Source: Rhabdophis nuchalis (taxonomy: Eukaryota > Chordata > Lepidosauria > Squamata > Natricidae). From it: a stretch of 64,000 bases of DNA. Position numbers and translations under genes: made by a program. The stretch lies in NCBI GenBank assembly GCA_039707465.1, contig CM077646.1, positions 83,701,215 to 83,765,214 on the forward strand. The letters are read 5' to 3'. The notes beneath the pieces were generated by a model, which was not told the DNA's origin, ran no database searches, and worked only from the letters and a program-made list of their open reading frames with translations. This document shows positions 11,719-23,359 of the stretch, piece after piece (the first letter of the stretch is position 1; every line of letters begins with the position of its first letter).

Positions 11719-12645
11719 CAGTGTTTCTCAATTATTTTCTGTCAGGCCCCCCCTAGGAAGAAGAAAACATTTCGCGCCCCCCTTTTTTACTGTAAAAGCA
11801 TTTTATTAAAATAAATTTGATAAAAATAAAAAAATCCGGTTTAAATAAAAAAAATCCGATTTAATTTTTTTTAAATCAGATTTTTAATTGTTTTTTTTTA
11901 AATCATCGATTTTTATCCACCCTGCAAGGAAATACCTGTAACTGGGAATTTGCAGCCCAGTTTCTTATGCCCCCCATTTCTGACTTTTTAAGAAAATAAT
12001 TTATAATTGGCAAGGGTTTTAATATTGGGTTTTAGCACGGGTTTATTAATTTAATACATTTTAATAGATATTTATTGTATTTTGTGTTCTTAAATAATGC
12101 CTGTGCGCCGCCCTGGGTCCTAACAAGGAGAAGGGCGGGGTATAAATTTAATAAAATAAAATAAATAAATAATCTTAACTGGACTCTGTCCTATCTCTCA
12201 ACGGCACTGAATAATCTTCCGTCTTAGTCCCATCACCGGAATCCCTTAGCTTGCCATCCTTTCGACCTCACCTTTCCACGCTGATTGGCCCGAAGCGCAT
12301 TCCCTTCCTTATCCCCGCCGGCCAGTAGAGGGCGCGTCCGCTTTCTGCCTCGTCCAGCCTAGCGGTGCTCAAGAGGCACGGCTTCCGGCCGCTCCTTCTC
12401 TGACGCCTTTCTCAGTCGCCTTCGGGCTTTACCTATAGCCGCCGCCGCCGCCGGGCCTGGAATGCCAAGATGGCAGCGGCGGTGGTATCGGTCTTTCCAG
12501 GTGTGAAGCTCCTGACTATCGGCGATGCCAACGGGGAAATCCAGAGGCACCAAGAGCAGCAGGCGCAGCCGAGGTCAAACGCGCCCCCCTTTACGGAGCC
12601 TCGCGCCCCCCCTGGGGGGCGCCCCCCACTATTTGAGAAACGCTG
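11719..12645 (+). mobile_element. Non-autonomous hAT-type element carrying a CARM1 first-exon segment
   Basis: The ends cagtgtttctcaa and ttgagaaacgctg are inverted. The flanks gttgtagg (11711-11718) and gtcgtagg (12646-12653) match at 7 of 8 and lie within one continuous L2 sequence. Inside, in order: a C-rich terminal segment; an A/T-rich block with repeated aaatccgattta-like text (about 11815-11935); the 3' end of an L2 copy in plus orientation (about 12010-12166); a GC-rich segment with a CCAAT box (gctgattggcc near 12280) that leads into a CARM1-like first exon at 12470; and the right C-rich end. No transposase is visible, so mobility would have been supplied in trans. Confidence 0.8.
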
Positions 12646-12652
12646 GTCGTAG
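12470..12652 (+). pseudogene. CARM1: CARM1 exon 1 fragment captured by a transposon
   Basis: An ATG at 12470 opens 60 codons. After MAAAV the peptide VSVFPGVKLLTIGDANGEIQ continues RHQEQQA. This matches the amino-terminal PH-like segment of the arginine methyltransferase CARM1 (PRMT4; VSVFPGARLLTIGDANGEIQ in human, from memory). Similarity ends near 12568. The remaining residues are read from the transposon's C-rich terminus, with a stop at 12650-12652. The methyltransferase domain and all later exons are absent, so it cannot be an enzyme. The upstream 300 bp is GC-rich and looks like a 5' untranslated region and promoter. The exon has no frame damage, which suggests recent capture or chance preservation. 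Confidence 0.8.
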
Positions 12653-13951
12653 GGATGTATGGGGCAGTAGACGGTCTCGTAGGTAGCTAGGCCCCGTGCC
12701 ATGGAGCACCTTGAAGATGGTCATCAAAACCTTGTAACGCACCCAGTAGGTCACAGGTAGCCAGGGCAGCTCGCGCAGGAGTGGTGTTATGTGGGAATGT
12801 CTTGAGGTTCCCATGATCACCCGCGCGGCTGCATTCTGAACCAACTGCAACCTCCGAGTGCATCTCAAGGGGAGCCCCATGTAGAGAGCGTTACAGTAGT
12901 CCAGACGAGAAGTCACGAGTGCTTGAGTGACTGTGCGAAGGGCCTCCCGGTCCAGTAAGGGGCGCAATTGGCGGACCAGGCAAACCTGGTAAAACGCCCC
13001 CCTGGCCACGGTCGCCACCTGGTCCTCCAGGGACGACCGGGAATCCAGGAGGACTCCTAAATTGCGCACTCTATCCATGGGGGCCAAACTTTCACCCCCC
13101 ATGGTCAGTGATGGTGTCATCTGGCTAACCCGGGAAGCCGGGAACCACAGCCACTCGATCTTGGACGGGTTGAGTTTGAGTTTGTTACTGCCCATCCAGA
13201 TCTGTACGGCCTCTAAATACTGGGACATCACCTCAATGGCATCGTTGGGGTGGTCTGGGGTAGAGATGTACAGCTGGGTATCATCAGCATACAGATGGTA
13301 CTCTACCCCAAAACCATGGATGATCTCACCCAGCGGCTTCATATACGTGTTGAATAGGAATGGCGAGAGGACCGACCCCTGCGGCACCCCGTATGAGAGG
13401 GGCCTAGAAGTCAACCTCTGCCCCCCCGTCAACACATATTGCGACCAACCGGAGAGGAAGGAGGAGCACCACTGCAAAACGGTGCCTCCCACCCCCAACC
13501 CCTCCAGTCGGTGCAAAAGGATACCATGGTCGATGGTATCAAAAGCCGCTGAGAGATCTAACAAGACCAGGATAGAGGAACAACCCCTATCCCGGGCCCT
13601 CCAGAGATCATCTACCAATGCGACCAATGCCGTCTCAGTGCTATGACCGGGCCGAAAGCCGGACTGCGGCAGGTCTAGATAATCAGTTTCCTCCAGGTGA
13701 CGGGGAAACTGCTGTGCAACCACACTCTCTACAACCTTCGCTAGAAAGTGAAGGTTGGAGACCGGACGGTAATTAGCCAATAATGCTGGGTCCAGGGAAG
13801 GCTTCTTGAGGAGGGGTCTCACCACCGCCTCTTTCAAGACGTTAGGTAAGAACCCCTCACCCAAAGAAGCGTTCACAATGGCCTGGAGCCACCTCGTGTC
13901 TCCTCCCAGGATGCCAGTACAAGCCAGGAGGGACAAGGGTCTAATAAACAT
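12646..13951 (-). pseudogene. L2 LINE reverse transcriptase
   Basis: About 435 codons open on the minus strand, covering the fingers-palm-thumb of a non-LTR reverse transcriptase. Visible motifs are ANYRPVSNL, the [13 protein letters not shown] block, the catalytic [13 protein letters not shown] aspartate, [10 protein letters not shown], and [10 protein letters not shown] with the active-site aspartate pair. A thumb and carboxy-terminal region follows, ending in [18 protein letters not shown]. The frame runs into the hAT insertion at 12645, which removes the last part. Upstream the frame is lost near 13951, although homologous text continues to about 14010. The AFDTIDH and YADDTQLY spelling fits L2 rather than CR1. 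Confidence 0.85.
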
Positions 13952-14010
13952 GTAGTGGCCTTTAGTCTGCTCGCCAACCTGTCCATGTCCTTGGCGGTAA
14001 CAAGGTCAAA

Positions 14011-15268
14011 GTATATATGTATACTGTATTTACACATGGTATATAAAATATCTATACACTTATATTAAACATCACACCTGGTAGCGTATGGGTGACTAGG
14101 AGTTGCATTTCACTATATGAACTGTTCCAAGTGTCCTGAATTGCTAGGAGGAAAACCAAGCTGACTGGCAAGAAAGAAAGAAATGGAGCTGCAGAAAGCC
14201 ATTCCCCCTACCCTACCAAGTAGACTGCTAAGAAAATGTTAGCCTGAACTTTCTATTTTGATGTAAGAAAATAGGAATTCTTTTTCTCCATGGCAGGCAC
14301 AGTAATACTGCTAGCCCCTTGGCAGGTGAATTTTCAGAAGTAGTTCAGTGATTTATTTAGAACACTTTGCCATGTATGTTACTGGCATACTATGAACAAA
14401 CACCAATACAGTCAAACAAATGTTCTTGATATAATATTTTTTTATCTTCCAAAAATCTTTGTGCATAGTTTAAATGATTGTAGTAGCTAATACACGTGCT
14501 GTAAACTTCCAATTTTGGAACAATATATAGTAATTGCAGGGTGGGAGGGAAGAAAGAAAGAGGAAAGAAAAAAGCAGCATTCTTCTAAGCACAAATATAT
14601 AATGCTGACAATTTATCTCTACCCACCTGGTTTACATTACAGAAAAGCAATATATATATAATCCTTTCTCTAGAGCTTTAATTCTGGGATTTTATGTTGG
14701 TCTGGGTTTCTACCAAAGAACTTGGAAGAATATATTTTCATTTATGAAAATATGATTTATGCTTGATGTATATGTATAAAGTAAAATGATGTATATGTAG
14801 GTTGATAGATTCAATTATAGCAATCATGGGTGTCATTTTGGAGGGCATGAAGGTTGAGATGATCCTAGAGGGAATCTCTGTGATAACAGACGCTGACTCA
14901 GTGGCATTCAAAAACTTAACTTTCTTAAGTTTTATGGATTTACCAGGATTTAGAATACAAAATACAGTACTATGGACTTGCACTAACAAAAAAGAAAAAG
15001 AAACAAACTCATTCCCTATAAATTAAACAGCTGCTTTCAAAGACAGACAATAAACTCAGTGAGAACCAGTTTGGTGAGCTGGTTCTAAGACAATTGGCTA
15101 CAAAGAAAGTCAACTGGGTGACCTTGGGCTTTATCTCAGCTCCAGGAAGGTGAAAATGGCACACCATTTCTGAAAACAAATCACTAATCAAACTGCAGAG
15201 ACTTGTGCAGGCAGTTTTTAAGTTAAAATGATTTTAATATATTTATGATATAGTTTAAAATGTTATGC
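14011..15268. other. Gene-free AT-rich stretch
   Basis: No exon or recognised repeat. Short open frames at 14738-15191 show no family resemblance. Confidence 0.4.
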
Positions 15269-15270
15269 AG

Positions 15271-16365
15271 TTTATTAAACTGGTTTTATTAGAGATCTCC
15301 ATTTTAAGCAGAGTTTGTATTTACTGAATTATAAAACAATTGAGATTCCACTTTCAATTCATTCTACGTGTCACTTTGAATCTGTCCAGACTTGTTCCTT
15401 AACTGCACCTTTTGAATTGGTAATGTGAAATATTAAGATAGCTTAGAAAGTTTAACAACCTACAATGCTTGTATTCATTACATACAAAACCAAACTCTAT
15501 CTGGTATGACAATGCCTTAGGAGGGTTTTTTTTTTATAGCTTTTGGGATTCTAAAAGTTTTAATTGACATGAAATTCCATTCATGTAAGCTGTTGAGTGC
15601 CATTCGGTTTGGAAAGGAACAAACTTAGACAATTTAATCCCAAAAAAGCGTTCACAATTATATTTTGAAGGCTTGAATAATTGTTAAATTTAATATATTG
15701 GATATATGAAAACATTAAAACGTTTAATAGATTTTTGACCAAAGTGGCAAGAATAAACCATTCAGCAAATTTCTACAATACTCAAATTCCATGCTTGACA
15801 ACTTTGGGGGAACTTTAAAAAAGTATTCTGGATATTTAATCATAATATACTTGTTTTGCACAGCAATATTTACATCCCCAAATACAATAGTTTGTGCAGC
15901 CAAATTATTGGTTAAGTTTTAAAAATCCCTCTTATTAAAGTGTATAATGCCCAACCACATTCCCCTCTCTCTTTTCTTTCTTATGTCCAGCCCCATGTTA
16001 TTGCTCAAGAAGTGCAATGATAATGTAGGAATTTTAAAGTAAAAGGCATTCTAAAAATAAAAAATAAATGAAATTAATTTCATTTTTATTACAAATAGCC
16101 AAGGATTTTTTTTCCAAAATATAAATCTGTAAAACAATTGCATTGACTGTACAATTTCATTTACAGTATACAATTCAGAAAACATGTAAAAGAACTGTGT
16201 TTTTTTTTATACATTAGCCCTTGGCCACAAAATAAAGAGTTTGGCAGTAGTACTACAACTTTAATGACTATGGGGTGAAAATCAACATATCAATTACATC
16301 ATCTAACATCATTATCAAAGTGGGATACATACATACATCATTGTACAGGGAATGTTTTTTTTTTT
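15271..16365 (-). other. Likely 3' untranslated region of the BTG-family gene
   Basis: AT-rich sequence downstream of the minus-strand stop codon. Minus-strand AATAAA signals (TTTATT on the plus strand) occur at 16085-16090 and at 15271-15276 and 15285-15290. They would give a 3' end of about 0.3 or 1.1 kb. BTG1-type messages usually have long AU-rich 3' ends, so the distal sites are preferred. The end is not proven. Confidence 0.4.
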
Positions 16366-17396
16366 TTAACTGGAAACTGTCATCATGTTGTAGTTCTTGG
16401 AAGGGCTGGCTCTGCCAATTCTCCACTCCTCTTTACAGCTGCTTCTGCTCTCCAGAGCTTTGGCATTCTTCATGGCTGGTTTAGGGCCTTCGTAGAGGAC
16501 GCAGATAGACCCATCTTCTCCTATACGATAGGACACTTCAAACGGGTCTACCCAGAGAGTTAGTTCGCTGGGCAGGAGCTGGAAGAGTCTCTGGTGGTTT
16601 AGTCCAATCATGCCTGCTGCCTTGCCTATCAAGGGGTCCATCTTGTGATTGATCCTAATGCAGCGGTACCCAGAGCCTTTGGAGGGCATCAAGGGGAACC
16701 AGTGGTGCTTATAATGATCTGCAAAGAGGAACAAAGGGGGGGGGGAGGACACACGGGAGAAGAGTTACAGATTTGCACAGCCGGCCCTGGGGCACTCCGG
16801 AATGAGCCCAAGCAGATCACCCCCACCACCCACCCCGCAGGGGACCGCAAACAGGGATCATGCAAACAGGGACGGAGGGTTGCAAGAACCGATCCCGTCG
16901 ATCAGAAAAAGCCGTTGGGCTAAGTCCGACGCCCAGGAGGGACCCGCCAACGATAGGAGGGCTTTGGGGGAGGGAGGCTCGAGCGCGAAGAGAACCCGAA
17001 GCAGCTGCAGGGGCGCCGACCGTGAAAGGGCGAGAGAGACCCGAGGGCCGCGAAGGGGGGACAGGGGGTGGCGGGATTCGGGGAATTGGGTCCCCGGTAG
17101 AGGCGCCTCGAAAGGTTGTTGTCGCACCGCGGACGGGACGGACGGACGGACGTCCTTTTTGGGCTCAGCACAGCGGCTGAGGGGCTCTGTCTCGCTCGTC
17201 CCGGCGGCGGCAGCACTGAGGCAAGAGACGGGAAAAGGAGGGGGGGTGTTGGACGGGCGCCTCTCGCCGCCGCCTCACCTCGGAGTGCCTCCTGGAGGGA
17301 CTCGCTGAAGCAACGCAGCTCCTCGTCGCCGATGCCGCCGGGGGTCCTGAGGAGGCGGGTGATGAAGCCCGTGGCCGTGGAAATCTCCGTCTTCAT
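16366..17396 (-). CDS. BTG1/BTG2-like antiproliferative protein
   Basis: BTG/TOB proteins bind the CAF1/CCR4 deadenylase and transcription factors to restrain proliferation. Exon 1 is 17396-17279 (residues 1-39 plus one base) and exon 2 is 16718-16366. The intron is 560 bp with GTGAGG and TTTGCAG borders. The joined product is 156 residues. Box A shows YKHHWFP and [19 protein letters not shown]; box B shows [28 protein letters not shown]. The tail [13 protein letters not shown] matches BTG1 more than BTG2. The amino terminus is about 12 residues shorter than human BTG1 (171 aa, from memory). The ATG lies in good context (GCC ATG A). The frame stays open about 90 codons further upstream, but that part is low-complexity CpG-island sequence and is taken as untranslated. 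The two-exon layout is the BTG1/BTG2 one. Which paralogue this is cannot be settled from sequence alone. Confidence 0.93.
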
Positions 17397-18030
17397 GGCT
17401 CTCCCCGGGCAACTCTCGCTCGCTCTCTCTGCGTCGGAAGGGCGAAGGCGGCAGATGTTGCGGGGGAAGGGAGGGGTGACCCAGCTGCCGATCGGCGCCG
17501 CCGGCTCAGCTGCTGCAGCCGCCGCCGCCGCCACCCACTCAGCCGCCGCTGGGGAGCCGAGCGCGAGGAGTAAACAGATCGGGAGACACAGACGATGAGC
17601 GGCCGTCCCCTCCGCCTCCACACACGGCGGGAGGGCGTGACCAGCATCAACCAATGAAGGCGAAGGCAAGCGGCTACATCACAAGAAACTGGGGTTCCGT
17701 CTGGCGGACGCCAAAGCACCTCTTCCGATTGGGCGAGAAATGACACGCCGCCTCGTGATTGGCCGGGCATTGCAAAAGGAAGCCGCTATCTCCAATTCTC
17801 TCCGCGCAGAAAGTTAGAGAGGGGCGGGGCTCGAGGCCCCCGCTGATTGTTTGTTCTCTGCGTCAGTGCGGGGAGGGAGGGAGGGAGGTGTTGGCACAGC
17901 GGCCGGGCCCTTTCCTCCGCGCGGAAAGTGGGAGCGTTCGGAGAAGGAAATGTTTACAGTCCGCTGAGCGGAGAGGGTGGGGGTGGGAGGGAAGCATTGC
18001 GTCTTCTCCCCGGCCAAGCAGCCCGGAGTT
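17397..18030 (-). promoter_or_regulatory. CpG-island promoter of the BTG-family gene
   Basis: Strongly GC- and CpG-rich DNA begins inside the gene near 16900 and fades near 18030. Upstream of the ATG there are CCAAT or inverted CCAAT motifs at about 17649-17655, 17725-17730 and 17756-17761, and GC boxes such as ggggcggggc near 17820. No TATA box was seen. The transcription start is not determined. Confidence 0.6.
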
Positions 18031-18315
18031 CGTTGTAAATGCGCGAGATATGTTTTCGCAAAAGCACTAGGGAAGCAAGGTTGCTAGGTGGTGCAATCGG
18101 GTGATGTAAATATAGCTGAAATATGCGGCGAGAGATGGATTTGTCATAAGACCACTACGCCAGATAAAGCCATCCTGGGACATCTAACGCAAAGGCGGAG
18201 TAAAAATCTAATCCGAGTGCGGTGCAGAGATTAAATTATTGATCTAGAAGTAAGGAGAGTTAAGTTTTAGTTCCCCTTCAGCCGTGGAGGCTCCCTGGGT
18301 GACTTTGGACTAGGC

Positions 18316-18450
18316 CAGGGGTCTGCAAAGTTGGCTCTTTTAAGACTGGTGGACTTCAACTCCCATAGTTCCCCAGCCAGCATAGCTGGCTTGAGAATTC
18401 TGGGAGTTGAAGTCCACCAGTCTTAAAAGAGCCGACTTTGCAGACCCCTG
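18316..18450. mobile_element. 135-bp palindromic hAT-type MITE
   Basis: Starts caggggtctgcaaagttgg and ends ccgactttgcagacccctg. The two arms are nearly perfect complements. Flanks gactaggc (18308-18315) and cactaggc (18451-18458) agree at 7 of 8. Confidence 0.9.
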
Positions 18451-18458
18451 CACTAGGC

Positions 18459-21400
18459 ATTCTGAACTCATATCTCCAGGGGTTGTGATGTGTGGGGGAA
18501 AATAGGAGCACTACCTATATTTGGAGTTCCTGTAAACAAGGCAGGATATCAGTCTACAATAAATATTGAAAATCCAAGGAAGCCGTAACAAAAGATGATT
18601 GCTCATATAATCTTTTGAATAAAAGCTCAGAGGTGTAATCCAACCTCAGTATCTTGGCATAAAAATAAAAGATCCATAATGTTTCCAAACTTGGTTGACA
18701 CATTGACAACTCAGGAAATATACTGAATATTTTTAGAGTAATATTATTTTGCAGTCCTTTGGTTTCTAGTATCAAGTGGTATAAGGAAGCCAGATGTACA
18801 CATGCTTTGTATCAGGAAAGCAACTTTATTTGGACTGTTTAACGCCTTCTCCTCTTCCAAGGGGGATCAAAGGAGCTGCAATTTAAAAATATGCCTTGCA
18901 TTAGTCTAGCACTTCTTTGGGGTGCTAATTCTGATGTTGCTTGATAACAATTTTATGCAAGTCTGGCATTTCAAAGAAAAAGCTTTTAACACATGTAAAT
19001 TAATGATACAATATTAAGGGACTGAGAAAGGAAACTATTATCAAGGGAACTTCACTTCTGTATGGTCCTATATGTTGTGCAGAGCTGAGATTGGAATGAA
19101 ATAAGATCACAGATTTTAGTAAATTTTCAAAAAGCTTTTAGCAAACTATCATTGTCTCATGTGTTTAATAAAATCCTTTAATGATATCTCTGAATATAAG
19201 AAGTGTCTTAAATGAAAACTACTTCATTCAGAAAGATGTAATATTGGAAAAGATCTGAAGTTGTCTAGGAGCTTTAAGCATCCTTTCTCTAAAAATCAAA
19301 ACATCTCCTTTTCAACATGGCTAATCTGTGAAAATCCTGATATTACTGATATTATAACTCTCCTCTCCTCACTTTTAGTCAATGCCAGTTTTGAGCTATA
19401 ATTCAGCAGTGTCTAGAACAGTGATGGTTAACCTTTTCAGCACAAGTGCCAAAATTGGATCATGTGCAGCAGCCAGCTGCTCTTCTGGGTCCCGGCGCAT
19501 CATTCTGGCATGCATGTGCATGACGGAACTCAGAAGAGAGCAGCTGGCCGGTGTGCATGTGTGTGACAGAACCTGGAAGAGAGCAGCCCACAGAGAGGGC
19601 TCTCCGTGCCACCTCTGGTACACGTACCATAGGTTTGTCATCACAGATCTAGAAGGTCGTGGACTCCTCTCTTGTGGTATTTGATTTATTGCCTGGTTGA
19701 GCACAAGCTTTTCTACATTTTGTTTAGATGTTTGAATAGCAGCATAGCAATATATTCTTGGCCTAAGAAGTATTAGTATTTCCTATCATTGCTGCTAGAG
19801 AGTTAATCATATGATAACTTCATTTCTTACTGACCATCGGCACCAGATCTAGACAGTTACTGCCGGTATCTGTTGTCCTCGATTAAGATATAGGGCTACA
19901 GAGAGAGTTCAGTACTGTAATTCTTTTTTAGGCACTTAACTACAAGGAATTAAGTGGGTTTTTGTTAATGCATATGAGGAATACATTCAAGGACTATATT
20001 TTGTCGATATTAGGCAGGTTTTCCAAATAAATGTTTTTGGTCATGTCTGGGAAAGCAATCTTTAGAACAATGGCTATATTTAGAAAATTTAAAACATGAA
20101 CCCACTTGCAAAATGACTGCCATAGAGAGCCGCGTTATTTTTACAGAATGACTGCCATGTTGGTGATGGTTAATTATAAAACATCAGTTTACTAGAAAAC
20201 AAAGTGATGACAATGCTCACCATCTCTGCCACATCTTATTTCCCATTTTTTCTTTTTTAGAAATTTTTTTGAGATCTATGTGGTAGTTTAAACGTATTCT
20301 TGAAAATAAACAAGATTGATGGTCAGGCAGGTGATACAATCTAGAAAACTTCACTTGATCTCAGAAAATTAAGTAGATTTTTAGCCATGCTACTTAATGT
20401 TTATAGGGGACTGGACATGCAGATATATATATGAGGAATTTTTTTAAAATGAAAAGAGCCAAATATCCTGTATTGGTAAGAAAATTATAAGAATGTATGA
20501 ATGCATGAAGTCGAGCTTAACAAGAAAGACTTTAACTTTACCTAGAGATTTATTCTTTGTGTATAGTATGCTATTTCTCCATTGTTCATCTTTTCTAATA
20601 TTTTTTTAAAAGCAATTGACCAAGTTTAGTGCACACTATGGGCTCATTAGTATCAGATATATGTTATCTACCATGCACAGACCATCATATATTATGAAAA
20701 ACTGCCATTTAGAGTAGCAAGAGAATAGAAAAGAGAGCTCTCCTTAAATAACTTTATCGTCTAATTTCAGATAATCTGAAAGTGACATAATCCATAGTAT
20801 GATGGCTATCCAGTAATAAACCTTGTATTCCTCAGATGGAGGATAGATTTGAAAAAGATTACACTACAAGTTTTGGACAAACTATATTTGCATAATATAC
20901 TCAATCACAATCTATCCAATCATTTTGAATATGTTGTGCAATATCCCATTTTGCAATCAGATTATGGTTCCAAGTGTTGTGTGTATCCAGGAAAATCGGT
21001 TAAATAAAACAAGATTCAGTTAACTATGGACAGGTATATTATATGAACATAATTTCATCATACCCGTTTGTCTTATGCAAATAAAGAGAGCATATGGATG
21101 TTCTCACGGATTCTGATAAATCTGAGGATTTAATATCTTTGTTTCTCGGTGGGATAGCACAGAGAAAGGTGGTATCCAGATTGGTGATCCTCCTAGACTT
21201 TCAGTTATTGCTTGAGGAGCATCTCTGAACAGGAGGCCTTATCTTACATGCCAATTCCTATATCAGTAGGCTCTACTTACTGTCATTCTTCCTTTGGTCA
21301 CTCCCATCCAAATTGCAGTGTGTGCTTTATATAGGCTGACCTTAAAGACAATTTGGAAGTTGTGAGTAGTTATGGATGTGTATTGGTATACTCATTTTAT

Positions 21401-22289
21401 TTGTGAGCTCCTCTGGCTCCAGTGGTCTTTTTAAGTGCTATTCAAGGTGCTAATTGTCATCTAAAAACTCTTTGTGGCATAGAGGTTATCTAGGAATGCC
21501 TATCTGCAACCATTTCTGTTCATCCTACAAGATCTGATAGGGTGGGCTCCAGGTTCTGTTAAACATTTTCTTTTCTGTCACCAGGCCTGTCCTAGATCTC
21601 ACCCTGCTGACTTTTCATAAGACATTGAGGATTTTATTCTTGCCTTGGCATTTGGTTTAGGCTATTGGATAAATCTTGTTGTTTATGGTTGTATGTTGTT
21701 GAAGGCATGCTGAGTGTGGTATGTTGTTTCAAATTTTAAAAATTATTTGTTATTGACTTTTTAAATTGACCATTAGTTATTTACAATTCTATTGAGTGAG
21801 GGCCAAAGCAATTTAAAGAATATATGGTGGCCTTTTGAATGGATAGTAAAAAAAACAACCCATGGGGATTTCTGACTGTGGCTGGTAGTTTATCATTTAT
21901 TTTCTTCATTAATTGAACATCTTTTGCGCTGCTGTAGTGTGACTTTATTGTGGCATTAGTTTAAATCGGAAGCTGCTATGTAAACACAGAAGATACATAG
22001 CAATCAAAATGTATTTCCACTTTAATGCCATTTTCAGATCCGGAGAACCATTGACTGCGAAGGCTGCTCCTGTTCACTTGATTGTGGGAGGCAGAAATGT
22101 ATTGGCTGAAACCTAAAAGTCCTGGATTTCGACATCCAACCCTTCGGAGCATTTGTCATTTTTACCGCGCTAGTCAGAAAGTGATGAAGTAAATCATGAA
22201 TAATAAGGAAGACAGCCTGTTCAGAAATAATCCCCCCCCCCACACACACACACAAATAAACCTTGGCCCAACTCCCCCTCCTCCCCTTC
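18459..22289. other. Intergenic stretch between the BTG-family gene and ATRIP
   Basis: No exon or RNA gene recognised. It contains one hAT-type MITE (19419-19646). The human neighbour CCDC51, divergent from ATRIP, is not seen here. Confidence 0.45.
19419..19646. mobile_element. hAT-type MITE (cagtgatggttaacc family)
   Basis: Starts cagtgatggttaacc and ends ggtttgtcatcacag. Flanks gtctagaa (19411-19418) and atctagaa (19647-19654) match at 7 of 8 with central TA. Relatives lie at 23498-23788 and, as a right end only, near 46925-46943. Confidence 0.85.
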
Positions 22290-22731
22290 TTCGTTGTTTT
22301 ATATTTTGACGCTGCCGCGTTTGTGTAGCGTGGCGCTTTACCGAAAAGCCGATGGGATCTTAAGGGCGGGGCTGTCATTGGTGGGTAGTCAGCGATTGGT
22401 CGGCGGGGGTTTGGGGGCGTGGCCGATATATTACCCGCCGTGTTCGGGGGACGCTCGGAAAATCTATTCCTCAACACGCCCCTCCCCTCTTTTCTCGCAG
22501 TGCTGTTCGACGGAATTTGGCTGTCGGGCTTATAACTATATTGCGGAACGACTGAGGAGGAGACGAGGCGAGACGGAAGGACGGACCCTGACGAGGATGC
22601 GGCATTGCAGGAGAACCGGAAGCCGTCACCGCGCTGGGGCGGGAAGCGTGACGCTCGGTGCGCTTTCTCAGAGCCACCCCAGGGAATTCCTGCTCGCTCC
22701 CTACTTTTAATGCCTTTAGACAGTGGAGGAG
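22290..22731 (+). promoter_or_regulatory. ATRIP: ATRIP CpG-island promoter and untranslated exon 1
   Basis: An isolated CpG-rich block upstream of ATRIP. It has two inverted CCAAT boxes (attgg at 22377-22381 and 22395-22399) between GC boxes (gggcgggg at 22364-22371, gggggcgtggc near 22412). No TATA box. A plausible splice donor, AG/GTAACC, ends a first exon at 22731. It would join the acceptor at 24317-24318, one exon before the start codon. An open frame across this block on the minus strand is a product of base composition. Exon and start-site limits are inferred. Confidence 0.6.
22710..22731 (+). promoter_or_regulatory. Possible short upstream ORF in the ATRIP leader
   Basis: An ATG at 22710 opens a frame that crosses the predicted exon 1/2 junction and stops at 24327-24329, seven bases before the ATRIP ATG. 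It would encode 10 residues. Its existence depends on the inferred donor at 22731. Confidence 0.35.
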
Positions 22732-23359
22732 GTAACCCCTCTTTTCTCTCCAAGCCGCTTCTCGTTTCTCTGCGATAAGAAAAACTTAATATGCACGTTA
22801 GATGTCCGAGGTTATGAAGTGAAAAAATGGTAGATGTCTGTGTTGATAAACGCAGCAATAAACTATTGGTGGATGTGCGATTCACGCCGCTGTGGCTCTT
22901 TTATGATTCAGTCTGGCATAAGAGCCTGGAAAACGCGGTGATAAATCGGGCTTAAGTTAACGATCAGTTCTTTGCAAATATATTTTGCAGGCAAATTTTG
23001 TTGTAGCTTAGGGTGGCTTTTACATAGATAAAACCTTCTGAAGAACTATTCGTGTAAACCTAAGATAGAAGAAGAAACATGACAAGGTGAGTTTTAGTAT
23101 ACATGTAAGATTGCTAAGTTTTGATACCTGGAAAGTTAAAGCCAACATATAATTTGAGCAACGGAAAGTTTAGGATTGTCATCTGGTTAAGTAACTTGTT
23201 AAGAAGTGAAAATAATTCTTCTGTAGCTTATCTTTTAAAAGCATTCTTACTTACTCTACAGTGAATACTATTGAGCTTGGTGGGATTATTTCTCAATAAA
23301 AATGTGTACGATTGAATTATGAAGTGCTTAAGCATCTTTTTGGATCTTGCCTACTAGAC

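Noticed and set aside
12359..12702. A real CARM1 gene here
   Set aside because: Only the first exon is present, it lies inside a transposon within an L2 LINE, and no later exon follows.
17397..17669. About 90 extra in-frame codons upstream of the BTG ATG
   Set aside because: Low-complexity Ala/Pro/Arg-rich sequence in a CpG island; the ATG at 17396 has good context and gives a family-typical length.
22034..22885. 283-codon minus-strand open frame over the ATRIP promoter
   Set aside because: It spans a CpG island with biased composition, crosses the transcription start region and shows no protein family features.
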